A DNA stretch of 64,000 nt from Tsuneonella suprasediminis (GCF_003605755.1 NZ_RAHJ01000003.1:1-64000); one strand, 5' to 3'. Positions 41,202 through 51,262 are shown, counted from the first letter of the stretch. Translations and numbers: made by a program. The notes: generated from the letters alone by a model not told the origin.

Positions 41202-43160
41202 ATGAATGACGACAAGGACCCCCGCGATCCCGAATCGGGCGGCCCCAATCCGCTGATGAAAAACCTGTTCGTTTGGGGCGGGATTTTTCTGGCGCTGATG
41301 CTGGCGGTGTCGCTGTTCGGTCAGGCCGGCCAGCCGGCGGGCAAGACGATGCTATATTCCGATTTTCGTGAGGCTGTGACCGAAGGGTCGGTGAAACAGG
41401 TCGCTGTGTCGCCGGACAAGATTACGGGCACGCTGAAAAATGGCGAATCGTTTGTCACGACGCCAATCGCCAACGATACCGAACTGCCCAAGTTGCTCGA
41501 CAGCGCGGGTGTCGAATATTCAGGCAAGCAGCCGGAACAACCCAATGTCCTGCTCTATCTGCTTATTCAGTCTCTGCCGTTCATCCTGATCCTGGGCATC
41601 GCGTTTTTCGCGCTGCGTCAGGTGCAGAAGGGCGGCGGCGGCGGCGCGATGGGCTTCGGCAAGTCGAAGGCCAAAATGCTGACGGAAAAGCAGGGCAAAG
41701 TCACATTCGACGATGTCGCCGGGATCGACGAAGCGCGCGAGGAATTGGAAGAAATTGTTGAATTTCTGAAAGACCCGAGCCGCTTCTCCAAACTGGGCGG
41801 GCAGATCCCGAAAGGCGCGCTGCTGGTGGGTTCGCCGGGTACTGGTAAAACCTTGCTGGCCCGCGCGATCGCAGGCGAAGCGGGTGTGCCGTTCTTCACC
41901 ATCTCCGGCTCCGATTTCGTCGAAATGTTCGTCGGCGTTGGTGCGAGCCGTGTGCGCGACATGTTCGAACAGGCGAAGAAGAATGCACCGTGCATCGTCT
42001 TCATCGACGAAATCGACGCAGTCGGGCGCCATCGTGGACATGGCCTGGGTAATTCGAACGACGAACGCGAACAGACGCTCAACCAGTTGCTGGTGGAGAT
42101 GGACGGGTTCGAAGCGAACGAAGGCATCATCATCATCGCGGCCACCAACCGCCCCGATGTGCTTGACCCCGCGCTGTTGCGCCCCGGCCGTTTCGACCGG
42201 CAGGTCGTGGTGCCGGTGCCCGATATCGAAGGGCGCGAGAAAATCCTTGCCGTGCATATGAAGAAAGTGCCGCTGGCGCCCGACGTCAACAGCCGCACGA
42301 TCGCGCGCGGTACGCCGGGCTTCTCCGGCGCGGATCTTGCCAACCTCGTCAACGAAGCGGCTCTGCTCGCTGCGCGCCGTAACAAGCGACTGGTGGCGAT
42401 GCAGGAATTCGAAGATGCCAAGGACAAGGTCATGATGGGCAGCGAACGCCGCTCTATGGTCATGACCGACGACGAGAAGAAAATGACTGCCTATCACGAG
42501 GCAGGGCATGCTCTCGTCAGCCTTAACGAACCGGCGAGCGATCCGATTCACAAGGCCACGATCATCCCGCGCGGGCGTGCGCTGGGTATGGTGATGCGTC
42601 TGCCCGAACGGGATAACTACTCGTATCATCGCGACAAGATGCACGCCGACCTTGCTGTCAGCATGGGCGGGCGCGTGGCAGAAGAGATCATCTTCGGTCA
42701 CGACAAGGTATCGTCCGGCGCGTCTTCCGACATCCAGTATGCCACCAGTCTGGCACGCAACATGGTCACCAAATGGGGCATGAGCGACAAGCTCGGCCCG
42801 CTCCAGTACGAGGAACAGCAGGAAGGCTACCTCGGCATGGGTGGCAGCGCGCGGACGATGGGTTCGGATGAAACGAACAAGCTGATCGACGCCGAAATCA
42901 AGAGTCTGGTGGAAGGCGCACACAAGCGGGCAACCGAAATCCTGAAGGATCAGGAAGACAAGCTGCACCTGCTGGCGCAGGCAATGCTCGAATTTGAAAC
43001 GCTCACAGGTGACGAGATCAAGGAACTGCTCGATAGCGGTTCGATCGACCGGCCCGATGCCCCGGCAACGCCCACTCCGCGCCCGGTGCACGGCTCCGCC
43101 ATTCCGAAGGCAGGCAAGCGTTTCGGTGGTGAAGGCGGGGCGGCTCCGCAAGGCGCCTGA
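41202..43160 (+). CDS. ftsH: ATP-dependent zinc metalloprotease FtsH
   Basis: A 652-residue membrane-bound AAA+ protease that degrades misfolded membrane and regulatory proteins. Two membrane helices flank a periplasmic domain ([20 protein letters not shown] and [21 protein letters not shown]). The AAA module has Walker A GSPGTGKT (Ser where most FtsH have Pro), Walker [13 protein letters not shown] and the second region of homology [19 protein letters not shown]. The zinc site is [10 protein letters not shown] with the third ligand in [18 protein letters not shown]. The C-terminus is disordered and Pro/Thr-rich. A strong terminator follows. Confidence 0.98.
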   Translation: MNDDKDPRDPESGGPNPLMKNLFVWGGIFLALMLAVSLFGQAGQPAGKTMLYSDFREAVTEGSVKQVAVSPDKITGTLKNGESFVTTPIANDTELPKLLDSAGVEYSGKQPEQPNVLLYLLIQSLPFILILGIAFFALRQVQKGGGGGAMGFGKSKAKMLTEKQGKVTFDDVAGIDEAREELEEIVEFLKDPSRFSKLGGQIPKGALLVGSPGTGKTLLARAIAGEAGVPFFTISGSDFVEMFVGVGASRVRDMFEQAKKNAPCIVFIDEIDAVGRHRGHGLGNSNDEREQTLNQLLVEMDGFEANEGIIIIAATNRPDVLDPALLRPGRFDRQVVVPVPDIEGREKILAVHMKKVPLAPDVNSRTIARGTPGFSGADLANLVNEAALLAARRNKRLVAMQEFEDAKDKVMMGSERRSMVMTDDEKKMTAYHEAGHALVSLNEPASDPIHKATIIPRGRALGMVMRLPERDNYSYHRDKMHADLAVSMGGRVAEEIIFGHDKVSSGASSDIQYATSLARNMVTKWGMSDKLGPLQYEEQQEGYLGMGGSARTMGSDETNKLIDAEIKSLVEGAHKRATEILKDQEDKLHLLAQAMLEFETLTGDEIKELLDSGSIDRPDAPATPTPRPVHGSAIPKAGKRFGGEGGAAPQGA

Positions 43161-43178
43161 GCCAGCGCTCCCATATCG

Positions 43179-43210
43179 AAAGGGGCGTCGGAGCGATCCG
43201 GCGCCCCTTT
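43179..43210 (+). terminator. Rho-independent terminator after ftsH
   Basis: A nine-base stem aaaggggcg/cgccccttt (43179-43187 with 43202-43210), with an inner cgga/tccg stem, followed by gctttt. Confidence 0.85.
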
Positions 43211-43226
43211 GCTTTTGCGCCGGGGG

Positions 43227-43958
43227 CTACTTGCTCGCCAGCTTGCGCTCTATTGCGGTCCATAGCGCGGCATAGGCGCGGGTGACCGATGCTGTAGGGG
43301 CAAATGCGCCCACAGGCTGGCGACGCACAGCGCACTGTTCCGCCGCGCTGGCATAGGGGATCGCTGGCCAGCCCGGATGTGCGGCGCGCACGTCCTTGTG
43401 CAGCGCCCGGCGCAGGTCGAGCATCGACAGCACAGGCAGGATCGGGGGATGGGGCCGCGCGTGTGCCGCCACCTCTTTCGCCACCAGCTCGAACGCGCGG
43501 GAGGATAGCGGCGATGGCGGCAACGGCACGATCACCAGATCCGCTGCGCGCATCACCTGTGCGCTGGTTTCGCCCAGAATGGGTGGGCAATCGATCACAA
43601 TGCGGTCGTAGCGTTTGCTGAGTTGCGCGGCGAGCTTAGCAATCCGCTTGCGCTTGCCAATAGACAGCAGCTGGACTTCCAGTGCGCGAATCGATTCATC
43701 TGCCGGCAGCAGATCGAGGTTGGCGATGTCGGTGTGGCGGATCAGCTTGGCCGGATCTTTGTCGGCGGCGATCACGGTGTCGGCGCGCCTTTTTGCCTTA
43801 GGGTCGATGCCTAGCAGATATCCCGCGCCGCCGGCGGCATCGAGATCCCACAGCAGTGTCTTGCGGCACGAAATCGCGGCGGAGCACCACGCGAGGTTTG
43901 TGGCCAGGGTGGTCTTCCCGACACCGCCTTTGACGCTGTACACTGCGATAACTGCCAT
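43227..43958 (-). CDS. ParA/MinD-family ATPase
   Basis: A 243-residue P-loop ATPase. The deviant Walker A is IAVYSVKGGVGKTTLATNLA with the signature Lys, the switch region is LLWDLDAAGGAGYLLG, and Walker B is YDRIVIDCPPILGE. PLPPSPLSSRAFELV corresponds to the dimer interface. No ParB, chromosome partition or plasmid gene is adjacent, so this is a solitary family member; a role in positioning a cargo is possible. It converges with ftsH and is read away from rpoZ, with a 197-bp upstream gap. Confidence 0.85.
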   Translation of the reverse strand: MAVIAVYSVKGGVGKTTLATNLAWCSAAISCRKTLLWDLDAAGGAGYLLGIDPKAKRRADTVIAADKDPAKLIRHTDIANLDLLPADESIRALEVQLLSIGKRKRIAKLAAQLSKRYDRIVIDCPPILGETSAQVMRAADLVIVPLPPSPLSSRAFELVAKEVAAHARPHPPILPVLSMLDLRRALHKDVRAAHPGWPAIPYASAAEQCAVRRQPVGAFAPTASVTRAYAALWTAIERKLASK

Positions 43959-44087
43959 GATCCCTCCAGTTCTGCCGCAGCCGATGTGACAATTCGATTA
44001 CGCAGCCAAGCCTGTCCCGCAACAGGTCAAGTTCGTGTCATGGGATATGCTTACAGAATCTGTGCTTCGATAAAGGGAAGCCATAGC

Positions 44088-44120
44088 AAAAGGGCCACCC
44101 CTTGCGGAGCGGCCCCTTGT
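44088..44120 (-). terminator. Rho-independent terminator after rpoZ
   Basis: On the coding strand aaggggcc...ggccctttt forms a GC-rich stem around gctccgcaaggggt, ending in tttt. It lies 35 bp beyond the rpoZ stop. Confidence 0.75.
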
Positions 44121-44155
44121 AGCTCGGAAGCAATGCCGGAAAACGAGTTTCGCGA

Positions 44156-44500
44156 TCAGCCGTCGTAATCGGCGGCGACGGACGTTGTACGGGTAGGGGC
44201 AGCGGCAGTGATCCGCAGCGCTTCCGCCGACTGGCTGAGCGAGCCGACTTCATCCGCTTCGTCTTCATCGTCCGGCAGAATTTTCTGCAGGCTGAGCACA
44301 ACCGATTCGTGCAGATCCTTCGGCTTGATGTTTTCTTCTGCAATTTCACGCAGAGCGACGACCGGGTTCTTGTCACGGTCGCGGTCGAGAGTCAGTTCGG
44401 CACCACCGGAAATCTCGCGTGCGCGCTGGGCGGCAAGCAGGACGAGATCGAAACGGTTGGGAACTTTGTCGACGCAATCTTCGACGGTAACGCGCGCCAT
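44156..44500 (-). CDS. rpoZ: RNA polymerase omega subunit
   Basis: A 114-residue omega. [33 protein letters not shown] is the conserved N-terminal two-thirds, with the AAxRAR motif, followed by [16 protein letters not shown] and an acidic tail ([11 protein letters not shown]). The start at 44500 is the conserved MARVTVEDC; the upstream six codons of the frame are excluded. It supports assembly of the beta-prime subunit. spoT/relA, a frequent neighbour, is not present here. Confidence 0.96.
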   Translation of the reverse strand: MARVTVEDCVDKVPNRFDLVLLAAQRAREISGGAELTLDRDRDKNPVVALREIAEENIKPKDLHESVVLSLQKILPDDEDEADEVGSLSQSAEALRITAAAPTRTTSVAADYDG

Positions 44501-44611
44501 ATGGGCACTCCGGATCAAACGGGTTTAACGGAAGGAACGCGCCACTTAGATACAGCCCCGGCGAAAGTCAAGGAATTGCGCCGCGCGCACGGGCGGCTAA
44601 GTTGCCCGCCG

Positions 44612-45805
44612 ATGGAGGAAAACCGCACCCCTGCCGCATTCGCCACGCCGTCTGCGCCATACTGCGCGGAAGAATCGTTTACCGTCACCGCGCAAGGGCA
44701 GGATCTGGAGTTCCACCCCGGCGGGTCGGAGCGTCTGGCGGCATTGCTGGCGCTGATCGATGGCGCGCAGGAGAGCCTGCGCCTTTGCTTTTATATCTTC
44801 GCCACTGACACGGCGGGCCGGACGGTGCGCGATGCGCTGGTCGCCGCTGCCCGGCGCAAGGTCGACGTGCAAGTGATCGTCGATGGATTCGGTGCACGGG
44901 CGAGCCACGATTTCTTCGTTCCACTGGTGGAGGCAGGGGGGCAGTTCTTCGAATTTTCTCCCCGCTGGGGCCAGCGCTATCTGATCCGCAATCATCAGAA
45001 AATTGTGCTCGCGGATGGCGCGCGGGCGATGATTGGCGGGTTTAACATCGAAGACGATTATTTTGCCCCGTCCGATGGCACCGGGTGGAGCGATCTGGGG
45101 GTCGTGCTATCAGGTTCGGCGGTCGAACAGCTCGCCCTGTGGTACGACGAACTGGAGCGGTGGGTGTCCAATCCCAAGGCCAACTGGCTGACGATCCGCC
45201 GGATGGTGCGTGAATGGCAGCCTGGCAACGGCCCGGTGCGCCTGCTGATCGGCGGGCCTACGCGGGTATTGTCGAGCTGGGCCCGATGTCTGGCGCGCGA
45301 TCTGATTGCAGGTGAACGCCTTGATCTGATTATGGCGTATTTCTCTCCGCCGTTTTGGATGATGCGGCGTATTGGGAAGCTTGCCCGCTTGCGTGGCGCG
45401 CGGCTGGTGATGGCGGGCAAAAGCGACAATGGCGCGACTATCCGTGCGAGCCGGGCGCTATATAAATATCTGCTGAAGCGCGACACGGAAATCTGGGAAT
45501 TCACCGCCTGCAAGCTGCATGAAAAGCTGATCGTCATCGACGATGTGACGTATATCGGCAGTGCCAATTGCGACATGCGGAGCCTCTATCTCAATCTGGA
45601 ACTGATGCTGCGGATCGAGGATGCCGAGCTGGCCACGCGGATGCGCGAACACATCGGCCATCAGTTGCAGGGATCGCAGGCGATTACCCCGGCGATCCAT
45701 AAACGCCGGGCCAATCCGATTGCCCGGATACGCTGGTGGTTTGCGTGGTTCGTGGTTTCTGTAGTGGACTACACCGTCACCCGTCGGCTCGATCTGGGAG
45801 AATAG
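44612..45805 (+). CDS. Phospholipase D-family cardiolipin/phosphatidyl synthase
   Basis: A 397-residue protein with two HKD motifs: NHQKIVLADGARAMIGGFN (about 126) and LHEKLIVIDDVTYIGSANCDM (about 310). These form the catalytic site of the PLD superfamily, and SLRLCFYIFATDTAGR plus LNLELMLRI are typical of cardiolipin synthase-like members. No N-terminal transmembrane helices, unlike ClsA, resembling ClsB/ClsC; a C-terminal hydrophobic/amphipathic stretch (IRWWFAWFVVSVVDYTV) may attach it to the membrane. The ATG at 44612 follows the rpoZ promoter gap; it is divergent from rpoZ. Confidence 0.87.
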   Translation: MEENRTPAAFATPSAPYCAEESFTVTAQGQDLEFHPGGSERLAALLALIDGAQESLRLCFYIFATDTAGRTVRDALVAAARRKVDVQVIVDGFGARASHDFFVPLVEAGGQFFEFSPRWGQRYLIRNHQKIVLADGARAMIGGFNIEDDYFAPSDGTGWSDLGVVLSGSAVEQLALWYDELERWVSNPKANWLTIRRMVREWQPGNGPVRLLIGGPTRVLSSWARCLARDLIAGERLDLIMAYFSPPFWMMRRIGKLARLRGARLVMAGKSDNGATIRASRALYKYLLKRDTEIWEFTACKLHEKLIVIDDVTYIGSANCDMRSLYLNLELMLRIEDAELATRMREHIGHQLQGSQAITPAIHKRRANPIARIRWWFAWFVVSVVDYTVTRRLDLGE

Positions 45806-45928
45806 CACACGGCGGCGAAAACGGCGGGGGCGGGGTGCGATGCGATCAGGTGTCCGCCAACCTGCCCGGCACCTTTTGCCATTTCAATGCGTTGATCGGA
45901 TTGAGAAACAGGGAAAGGAACCACATCC

Positions 45929-46447
45929 ATGTCTGCCATCGCGTCTTTTCTGGGCCGCCTGATGCTCGCTTTACTGTTCGTGCTTGCGGGGCTGGGCAAG
46001 ATTATCGATCCCGGCGGCGCGCAGCAGATGCTGCAGAACGCCGGTCTGCAACCGTGGCTGGCCACGCCGACGGGAATATTCGAAGTGGTTGTCGGCCTGT
46101 GCCTCGCAGTGGGAGTGATGACCCGGCTCAGCGCAATCCTGTTGTTTGGCTTTACGCTGCTGGCGACGCTGTTCTTCCATCGCGATCTGGCCGACCCGAT
46201 GCAGCAGACGATGGCATTGAAGAACATTGCCATCGCGGGTGGATTGCTGGTGGTGTTCGCATATGGGCAGATGCACTGGAGCTACGACCGGATGCGTCTT
46301 CGCCGCCGTGGCGAGCGCGATGCGGCGGATGCCAACGCCCGCGCGCACGAGGCGGAATTGCGCGCGGCCCATGCGGAAGGGCGTGCAGAAGGTCGCGCAG
46401 AAACAGTTGGGGTGCCCGATCGCGATGGCGATGGACACCCCGGATAA
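45929..46447 (+). CDS. DoxX family membrane protein
   Basis: A 172-residue protein with four hydrophobic segments: LGRLMLALLFVLAGLGKIIDP (the DoxX opening), IFEVVVGLCLAVGVMTR, LSAILLFGFTLLATLFFH and ALKNIAIAGGLLVVFAYG. The C-terminal ~45 residues are a charged helix (RRRGERDAADANARAHEAEL) not usual for the family. DoxX proteins associate with redox and thiol stress systems; precise role unknown. aaagga precedes the ATG. It converges with the ZnuD-like receptor gene. Confidence 0.85.
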   Translation: MSAIASFLGRLMLALLFVLAGLGKIIDPGGAQQMLQNAGLQPWLATPTGIFEVVVGLCLAVGVMTRLSAILLFGFTLLATLFFHRDLADPMQQTMALKNIAIAGGLLVVFAYGQMHWSYDRMRLRRRGERDAADANARAHEAELRAAHAEGRAEGRAETVGVPDRDGDGHPG

Positions 46448-46482
46448 GGGCATAGCCCCAATCGAGTGGCAGACGTGCCGCC

Positions 46483-48612
46483 TCAGAAACTGAGGCGGAC
46501 GCTTGCTTCGATATTGCGGCCGGGCAGCGGGGTGTAATCCCGCGTCAGGCTGGTGGCGAGGCGACCGGTTTCGTTGAAGATATTGTCGGCCTTCAACAGC
46601 ACGGTAACGTTGTTGTTGCCGCTGATCGGGCGCCAGGTCACCGATGCGTTGACGAAAGTGTATGCATCGGTCGGGTTTTCGTTGAGCGCGACTTTGGTCT
46701 GTTCGAACGCATGGGCCACTTCGCCGCGCAAGCTGACCTTCCCGACATCGGCCTGAAGCGCACCGAACAGCGACAGCGGCGGGATCATCGGCACGTTGGA
46801 GCCATCATCCAGCTTCGCGCGGACGTATGACGCGCGCAGTTCCGATTTCAGGCCGAATCCTTCGCTGTCGTACAGCGGCAGATCGAGTTCACCCTCGGCA
46901 CCGTAATAATCGGCGTCGCCCTGACGGTATTCATACACCGGACCATCGTCGATCACTTCGCCGGTGTTCTGCTGATAAATGTAATCGTTGAAGCGGTTGT
47001 AGAACCCGGTCAGGCTGACTTTGGCCGCACCGATCCGGCCGCGAGCGAACAGCTCACCGCCGACCGCGGTTTCGGACACGAGGTTGGCGTCACCCCGTTC
47101 GTAGGTCTGGCTGGATTCGTGATAGCCATCGATGAACAGCTCTTCCGGGCTGGGTGCGCGCGCGACGCGGTTGGCGTTGACGCCCAGTTCCAGCCCTTCC
47201 GTCACCATATAGCTGAGGCCGAGCGCACCGGAGAAATTGTCGAAGCTCTTGTGCGCGCCCAGATCGGGGGCCGAAACACCGGCGTGTTCGTATCGTCCGG
47301 CAAGTTGCAATTGTAGATCGCCCAGTGGAATCTGCTGCAGCCCGAACACAGCGAACTGGTTGAGCATGTTGCGCGGCAGCAGTTGCTCGTCGCCTTCGAT
47401 GGCCATGTGGCGCGTGGTGTATTGCACCCCGAGCGAACCCGACCAGCCCGACCGTTCGGCCTGCACCAGTTCGGTGCGGGCTTCGATCCCTTCGACGTTG
47501 AAGGTCGTGCCCGGTTCGGTTCCTTCATATTCGGTGTGGGTATAATGGCTGAACGCGACGCGGCTGTTCAGGTGGCTGAACAAGCCATCGCCCAGCGCGA
47601 GGTCTGCCCGCAGATCGCCGCGCCACTGGCGCAGGCCGATGTGACCCTCTTCAGGGTCTTCGCTGCCCGGTCGTACCGGTACGCCATAATATGTGTCGTA
47701 ATATCCAAGCGATGCGCCGAGGCTGCTGTCACCCTGAAAGAACGCCACACCACCGGTCACGCTGTAGGTTTCGGTGGCGCTGTTGGGCAGCACACCGGAC
47801 TGATTGGCCTGTGACCGCAGCGAACTGGCGAATTCCGGGTTGGTCGCTTCGACTGCGTCCGCCTGACCCAGCAGTTCGGCGCGCCAGGGGGCGGATACCG
47901 CATAACCGGGAATCTCGACATCGCCGGTCTTGTGATACGATCCATCGATGTGCGCGGCGAAACCATCGCCCAGCGGGGCGTCGATCGACGCCGCCGCTTG
48001 CCGCGAATCCGCTACGGTATTGCCGCTTAGCAATGCGTCGATATGGATCGGTTCGTCCGGCAGGCGGTTGGGAATGCGTTTGTCGATCACATTGACCGCG
48101 CCGCCAATCGCCTGACTGCCATAGAGCAGCACGGCCGGACCGCGCAGGATATCGATGCGTTCGGCATTGAATGGATCGATGGCGACTGCGTGATCGTTCG
48201 ACACGTTCGATGCGTCGATAGAGCCGATCCCGTCGATCAGCAGCTTCACGCGTTCGCCCGAAAAGCCGCGTAATACCGGGCGGGATGCGCCGGGGGCAAA
48301 CCCGCTCATCGAAACGCCGGGCTGATTGACCAGCACGTCGCCCAACTGGCCCGACAGACTGCGCTGAAGCTCCACACCGCTCAACACGGAAGTGCCCGCC
48401 AGCATATCGAGCTGCGACAGGCCGCTGGCGGTCACAACGATTTCATCATTGTGATAATCGTCGTCAGGGGCAGCATTCGCTTTTGCTGCACTGGGGCCTT
48501 TGTTGGGAGGCGCATCAGCCTCGCCCGCAAAAGCAGGCGTGGCCAATGCGAGGGCGCTGGAAGCAAGCAGGAGGGCGAGAGCGGGTCGTGCCGCGGGATG
48601 ATATATAGTCAC
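46483..48612 (-). CDS. ZnuD-like TonB-dependent receptor, probable zinc uptake
   Basis: A 709-residue receptor. Signal peptide PALALLLASSALALATPAFA, TonB-box-like DEIVVTASG, and a plug that closely follows the ZnuD pattern: PVLRGFSGERVKLLIDGIG, DASNVSNDHAVAIDPFNAER, ILRGPAVLLYGSQAIGGAVN and VIDKRIPNR. The barrel ends in GRNIEASVRLSF. ZnuD imports zinc or heme-bound metal across the outer membrane. The start is GTG at 48612, overlapping an ATG-TGA mini-frame; no Shine-Dalgarno is evident and a GC hairpin abuts it. I did not find a convincing Zur box. Confidence 0.87.
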   Translation of the reverse strand: MTIYHPAARPALALLLASSALALATPAFAGEADAPPNKGPSAAKANAAPDDDYHNDEIVVTASGLSQLDMLAGTSVLSGVELQRSLSGQLGDVLVNQPGVSMSGFAPGASRPVLRGFSGERVKLLIDGIGSIDASNVSNDHAVAIDPFNAERIDILRGPAVLLYGSQAIGGAVNVIDKRIPNRLPDEPIHIDALLSGNTVADSRQAAASIDAPLGDGFAAHIDGSYHKTGDVEIPGYAVSAPWRAELLGQADAVEATNPEFASSLRSQANQSGVLPNSATETYSVTGGVAFFQGDSSLGASLGYYDTYYGVPVRPGSEDPEEGHIGLRQWRGDLRADLALGDGLFSHLNSRVAFSHYTHTEYEGTEPGTTFNVEGIEARTELVQAERSGWSGSLGVQYTTRHMAIEGDEQLLPRNMLNQFAVFGLQQIPLGDLQLQLAGRYEHAGVSAPDLGAHKSFDNFSGALGLSYMVTEGLELGVNANRVARAPSPEELFIDGYHESSQTYERGDANLVSETAVGGELFARGRIGAAKVSLTGFYNRFNDYIYQQNTGEVIDDGPVYEYRQGDADYYGAEGELDLPLYDSEGFGLKSELRASYVRAKLDDGSNVPMIPPLSLFGALQADVGKVSLRGEVAHAFEQTKVALNENPTDAYTFVNASVTWRPISGNNNVTVLLKADNIFNETGRLATSLTRDYTPLPGRNIEASVRLSF

Positions 48613-48614
48613 AT

Positions 48615-48631
48615 GCGCGCCAATAGCGCGC
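48615..48631. promoter_or_regulatory. GC hairpin at the start of the ZnuD-like gene
   Basis: gcgcgc-caata-gcgcgc forms a six-base stem with a five-base loop three bases upstream of the GTG start. It occupies the place of the ribosome-binding site and could restrain translation. Confidence 0.35.
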
Positions 48632-48724
48632 TGAAATCTGAAGGCAAGCCCTTATTGCAGGTGGAAACGACAAACGGCCGATTGTCTGCGACGAACGGCT
48701 GCGGGCTGTCAGATCAAGCGGAGC

Positions 48725-49051
48725 CTACGCCCGGAGGCGCGGCATTTCACCGGGGGCGACCGTCATCACATCCTGCCATTCGGGATGCTTTTGGTATTGC
48801 GCGCGGACATAGGGGCACAGAGGGATGATCCTGAACCCACGCGCACGGGCATCGGCAATCAGATAATCGACCAGCCCCCGTGCAGCGCCGGTTCCCCGCA
48901 GCGCGTCGGGCGCGCCGGTGTGATCGGCGCTGATCAGATCCGGCCCGCGATGGGTGAAGGTCAGCTCCGCCTCGGCGGCGATGTCATCGACGTGCGCGAC
49001 ATAGCGGCCATGCCGTCCGTCGTCCTCTGTCGCGATGCGGATATCGGCCAT
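48725..49051 (-). CDS. GNAT-like N-acetyltransferase (YjdJ/GCN5-CG type)
   Basis: A 108-residue protein of the short N-acetyltransferase family PF14542. AELTFTHRGPDLISADHTG and APDALRGTGAARGLVDYLIADARARGFRIIPLCPYV form the acetyl-CoA site (the GxGxA-type loop reads RGTGAARG), and YVRAQYQKHPEWQDVM is the typical ending. Substrate unknown. It starts four bases after the pirin stop and is the last gene of the LysR-divergent operon. Confidence 0.88.
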   Translation of the reverse strand: MADIRIATEDDGRHGRYVAHVDDIAAEAELTFTHRGPDLISADHTGAPDALRGTGAARGLVDYLIADARARGFRIIPLCPYVRAQYQKHPEWQDVMTVAPGEMPRLRA

Positions 49052-49055
49052 GACC

Positions 49056-49931
49056 TTATCCCTTCGGTTCGGGCAGGGGCGTGAATTCGAGATTGTCGCC
49101 GTCGGGCAGCTTCATGCGTTGCTGGCGCCAGTCTTCCTTCGCCTGTTCGATCCGGTCGCGCGATGATGATACGAAGTTCCAGAACAGGAACCGCTCGCCA
49201 ATCGGTTCGCCGCCCAGCACCATCACCGTTGCCGCTTCCTCGGCCCGGATGGCCACGTCGCCGCCCGGCTGGAGCACGGCCATTTGCCCGGCATGGAGTT
49301 TCTGTCCGCCGACTTCGACAGAGCCGATCGCGACATAGACCGCGCGTTCGGTGTACTCGGCAGGCAGCACGCGCCGCGATCCGGGCGCCATATCCAAATG
49401 CATATAGAATTGCGGGGAGTGGGTTTTTACCCCGGACTTCATCCCTTCGGTCGCCCCCGCGATCAGCCGTCCGCGAATGCCGTTTTCCTCCCATGTCGGC
49501 AGATCGCCGCCTTCGTGGTGAAAGAACGCGGGATCGGTTTCCTCGGCCGCTTCGGGCAACGCGACCCACGCCTGAATGCCATGCATATGTGCGCCGTTTG
49601 TGCGGGCATATTCGAAGCGTTCGGAATGGGTGATCCCTTTGCCTGCGATCATCCAGTTGACTTCGCCGGGGCGGATTTCCTGATGGAAGCCAAGGCTGTC
49701 GCGATGGGTCATCGCTCCATCGTAGAGATAGGTGACAGTCGACAGCCCGATATGCGGATGCGGCCGCACGTCGAGTTCACGCGGTATGCCGGGGGCGAGA
49801 TCGACCGGGCCCATATGATCGAAGAAAATATACGGGCCCACGGTTCGCCGGGCATGGAACGGCAAAACCCGCCCCACTTCGAACCCGCCACCCAGATCGT
49901 GTTTCCGCTTGTCGATAATACGTTCGATCAT
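49056..49931 (-). CDS. Pirin family protein (1)
   Basis: A 291-residue bicupin. The N-terminal cupin has the metal-binding pattern DVRPHPHIGLSTVTYLYDG and the later His/Glu in GITHSERFE; the C-terminal cupin is RAVYVAIGSVEVGGQKLHAG. YIFFDHMGPVDLAPG is the standard pirin block. Pirins bind iron and some oxidise flavonoids; the true substrate is unknown. It is the longer of two pirins in this operon and lies 69 bp after the FMN reductase gene. Confidence 0.92.
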   Translation of the reverse strand: MIERIIDKRKHDLGGGFEVGRVLPFHARRTVGPYIFFDHMGPVDLAPGIPRELDVRPHPHIGLSTVTYLYDGAMTHRDSLGFHQEIRPGEVNWMIAGKGITHSERFEYARTNGAHMHGIQAWVALPEAAEETDPAFFHHEGGDLPTWEENGIRGRLIAGATEGMKSGVKTHSPQFYMHLDMAPGSRRVLPAEYTERAVYVAIGSVEVGGQKLHAGQMAVLQPGGDVAIRAEEAATVMVLGGEPIGERFLFWNFVSSSRDRIEQAKEDWRQQRMKLPDGDNLEFTPLPEPKG

Positions 49932-50000
49932 GATCGATCTCCCTTGTTCGGCGGTTTCGGGATAGTCACGATCCCGAAACCGCCGTTACTTTGCGTGGTT

Positions 50001-50561
50001 TTATTGCGCTTCGATTGCTTTGACGAGGTCGCTGATCGCATCGCGCGCGAACCCCAGCGACGGCGCATCGGTCAGCCGCCCGTCGACCAGCTTGTTGTGC
50101 ACTTCGGCGATGACCACCTGTGGCCGCGCGATGAGTGCGGTCTGGGTGGCGATCAGCGTTTCATGCAGTTGCGACTGGGCACGGACACCGCCGGTGAATG
50201 CAGGCGATGCGCTCATGGTGACGGTCGGCTTGCCGGTCAGTGCTGCTTTGCCGTGCGGGCGCGATGCCCAGTCCAGCGCGTTCTTCAACACGCCCGGCAG
50301 GCCATAGTTGAATTCGGGGGTCACGATCACCAGCCCGTCCGCTCTGGCGATCGCTTCGCGCAGCGCCGCAACACCGGCGGGCGGCTGATCGGTGTCGAGA
50401 TCCTGATTGTACAGCGGCACATCGCCCAGCGGGTGCAACGTCAGCGTGACGCCTTCGGGCATTTCGCTCTGTAATGTGCGGAGAATGGCGGTGCTGAACG
50501 AAGCTGCGCGCAAGCTGCCCGAGATTCCCAGAAGGTTGATCGGTTTCATGGCTCTGCTCAC
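50001..50561 (-). CDS. NADPH-dependent FMN reductase family protein
   Basis: A 186-residue flavodoxin-fold oxidoreductase. The phosphate/FMN loop is LLGISGSLRAASFSTAIL and the second binding block is VIVTPEFNYGLPGVLKNALDW, both diagnostic. Likely reduces quinones, azo or similar compounds with NAD(P)H. The GTG at 50561 overlaps the YceI stop (GTGA), supporting coupling; an ATG four codons later is an alternative start. Confidence 0.9.
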   Translation of the reverse strand: MSRAMKPINLLGISGSLRAASFSTAILRTLQSEMPEGVTLTLHPLGDVPLYNQDLDTDQPPAGVAALREAIARADGLVIVTPEFNYGLPGVLKNALDWASRPHGKAALTGKPTVTMSASPAFTGGVRAQSQLHETLIATQTALIARPQVVIAEVHNKLVDGRLTDAPSLGFARDAISDLVKAIEAQ

Positions 50562-51196
50562 TTTCCGGAGGCGTTCTGCTGCTGCAGCTTGAATTCCGCT
50601 TCGAAATGCAGCGTCACATCGTCACCCAGCATCGGCAACCCGTACGAAACGCCGAATTCGGAACGCTTGATGCGGGCGTGACCGTCGAAGCCGACCGAGT
50701 ATTTGCCATCGACCGGGTTGACGCCAGCCTGATTGAAATCGGCCAGAATTGTGATCGGCTTGGTCACTCCGCGCAGTGTCAAATTGCCGTCGATCTCAGC
50801 GGAATCGGCATCGACCATGCGAATGCGACTGGCTGTGAATTTGGCGGTCGGGAATGTAGCGGTGTCGAGGAAGTCAGCGGTTTTCAGATGGTGATCGAGC
50901 GCCTGATTCAACGTGCCGACACTGTCGGTTTCCACTGTAGCGTTAAGCGTGCTGGCCGACGGCGTTTTCGGATCGAGCTTCAGCGTCGCGGACACATCGG
51001 TGAACTGGCCGACATAGCTGGAAAAGCCCATGTGGCTGACCGACCAGGTGATTTTGCCATGCGAAGGATCGAGCACATAAGTCCCCGCGCGCACAGCGGC
51101 GGGATCGTGCACGATGGTATCGGCGGTCTGGCCAATGGCTCCGGCTGAAACCCCGGCAAGTGCCAGTGCGGCGACGAACACAAATTTCTTTTTCAT
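50558..51196 (-). CDS. YceI family periplasmic protein
   Basis: A 212-residue protein with a signal peptide (MKKKFVFVAALALAGVSAGAIG). The lipocalin-like YceI domain has AGTYVLDPSHGKITWSVSHMGFSSYVGQF, LDPKTPSASTLNATVE, HHLKTADFLDTATFPTAKF and DGNLTLRGVTKPITILADF. YceI proteins bind amphiphiles such as isoprenoid quinones in the periplasm. It is in the middle of the pirin/FMN-reductase operon, consistent with a quinone or aromatic theme. Confidence 0.93.
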   Translation of the reverse strand: MKKKFVFVAALALAGVSAGAIGQTADTIVHDPAAVRAGTYVLDPSHGKITWSVSHMGFSSYVGQFTDVSATLKLDPKTPSASTLNATVETDSVGTLNQALDHHLKTADFLDTATFPTAKFTASRIRMVDADSAEIDGNLTLRGVTKPITILADFNQAGVNPVDGKYSVGFDGHARIKRSEFGVSYGLPMLGDDVTLHFEAEFKLQQQNASGK

Positions 51197-51262
51197 TGAA
51201 TGCTCCGTTGGTTGGGCGGCGGCGCAATGCGATCTGCGCCGCCGACTGAAGGGGATTGATAT

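Noticed and set aside
48600-48724. Zur operator upstream of the ZnuD-like receptor
   Set aside because: No good match to the known alphaproteobacterial palindrome was found; only the GC hairpin is evident.
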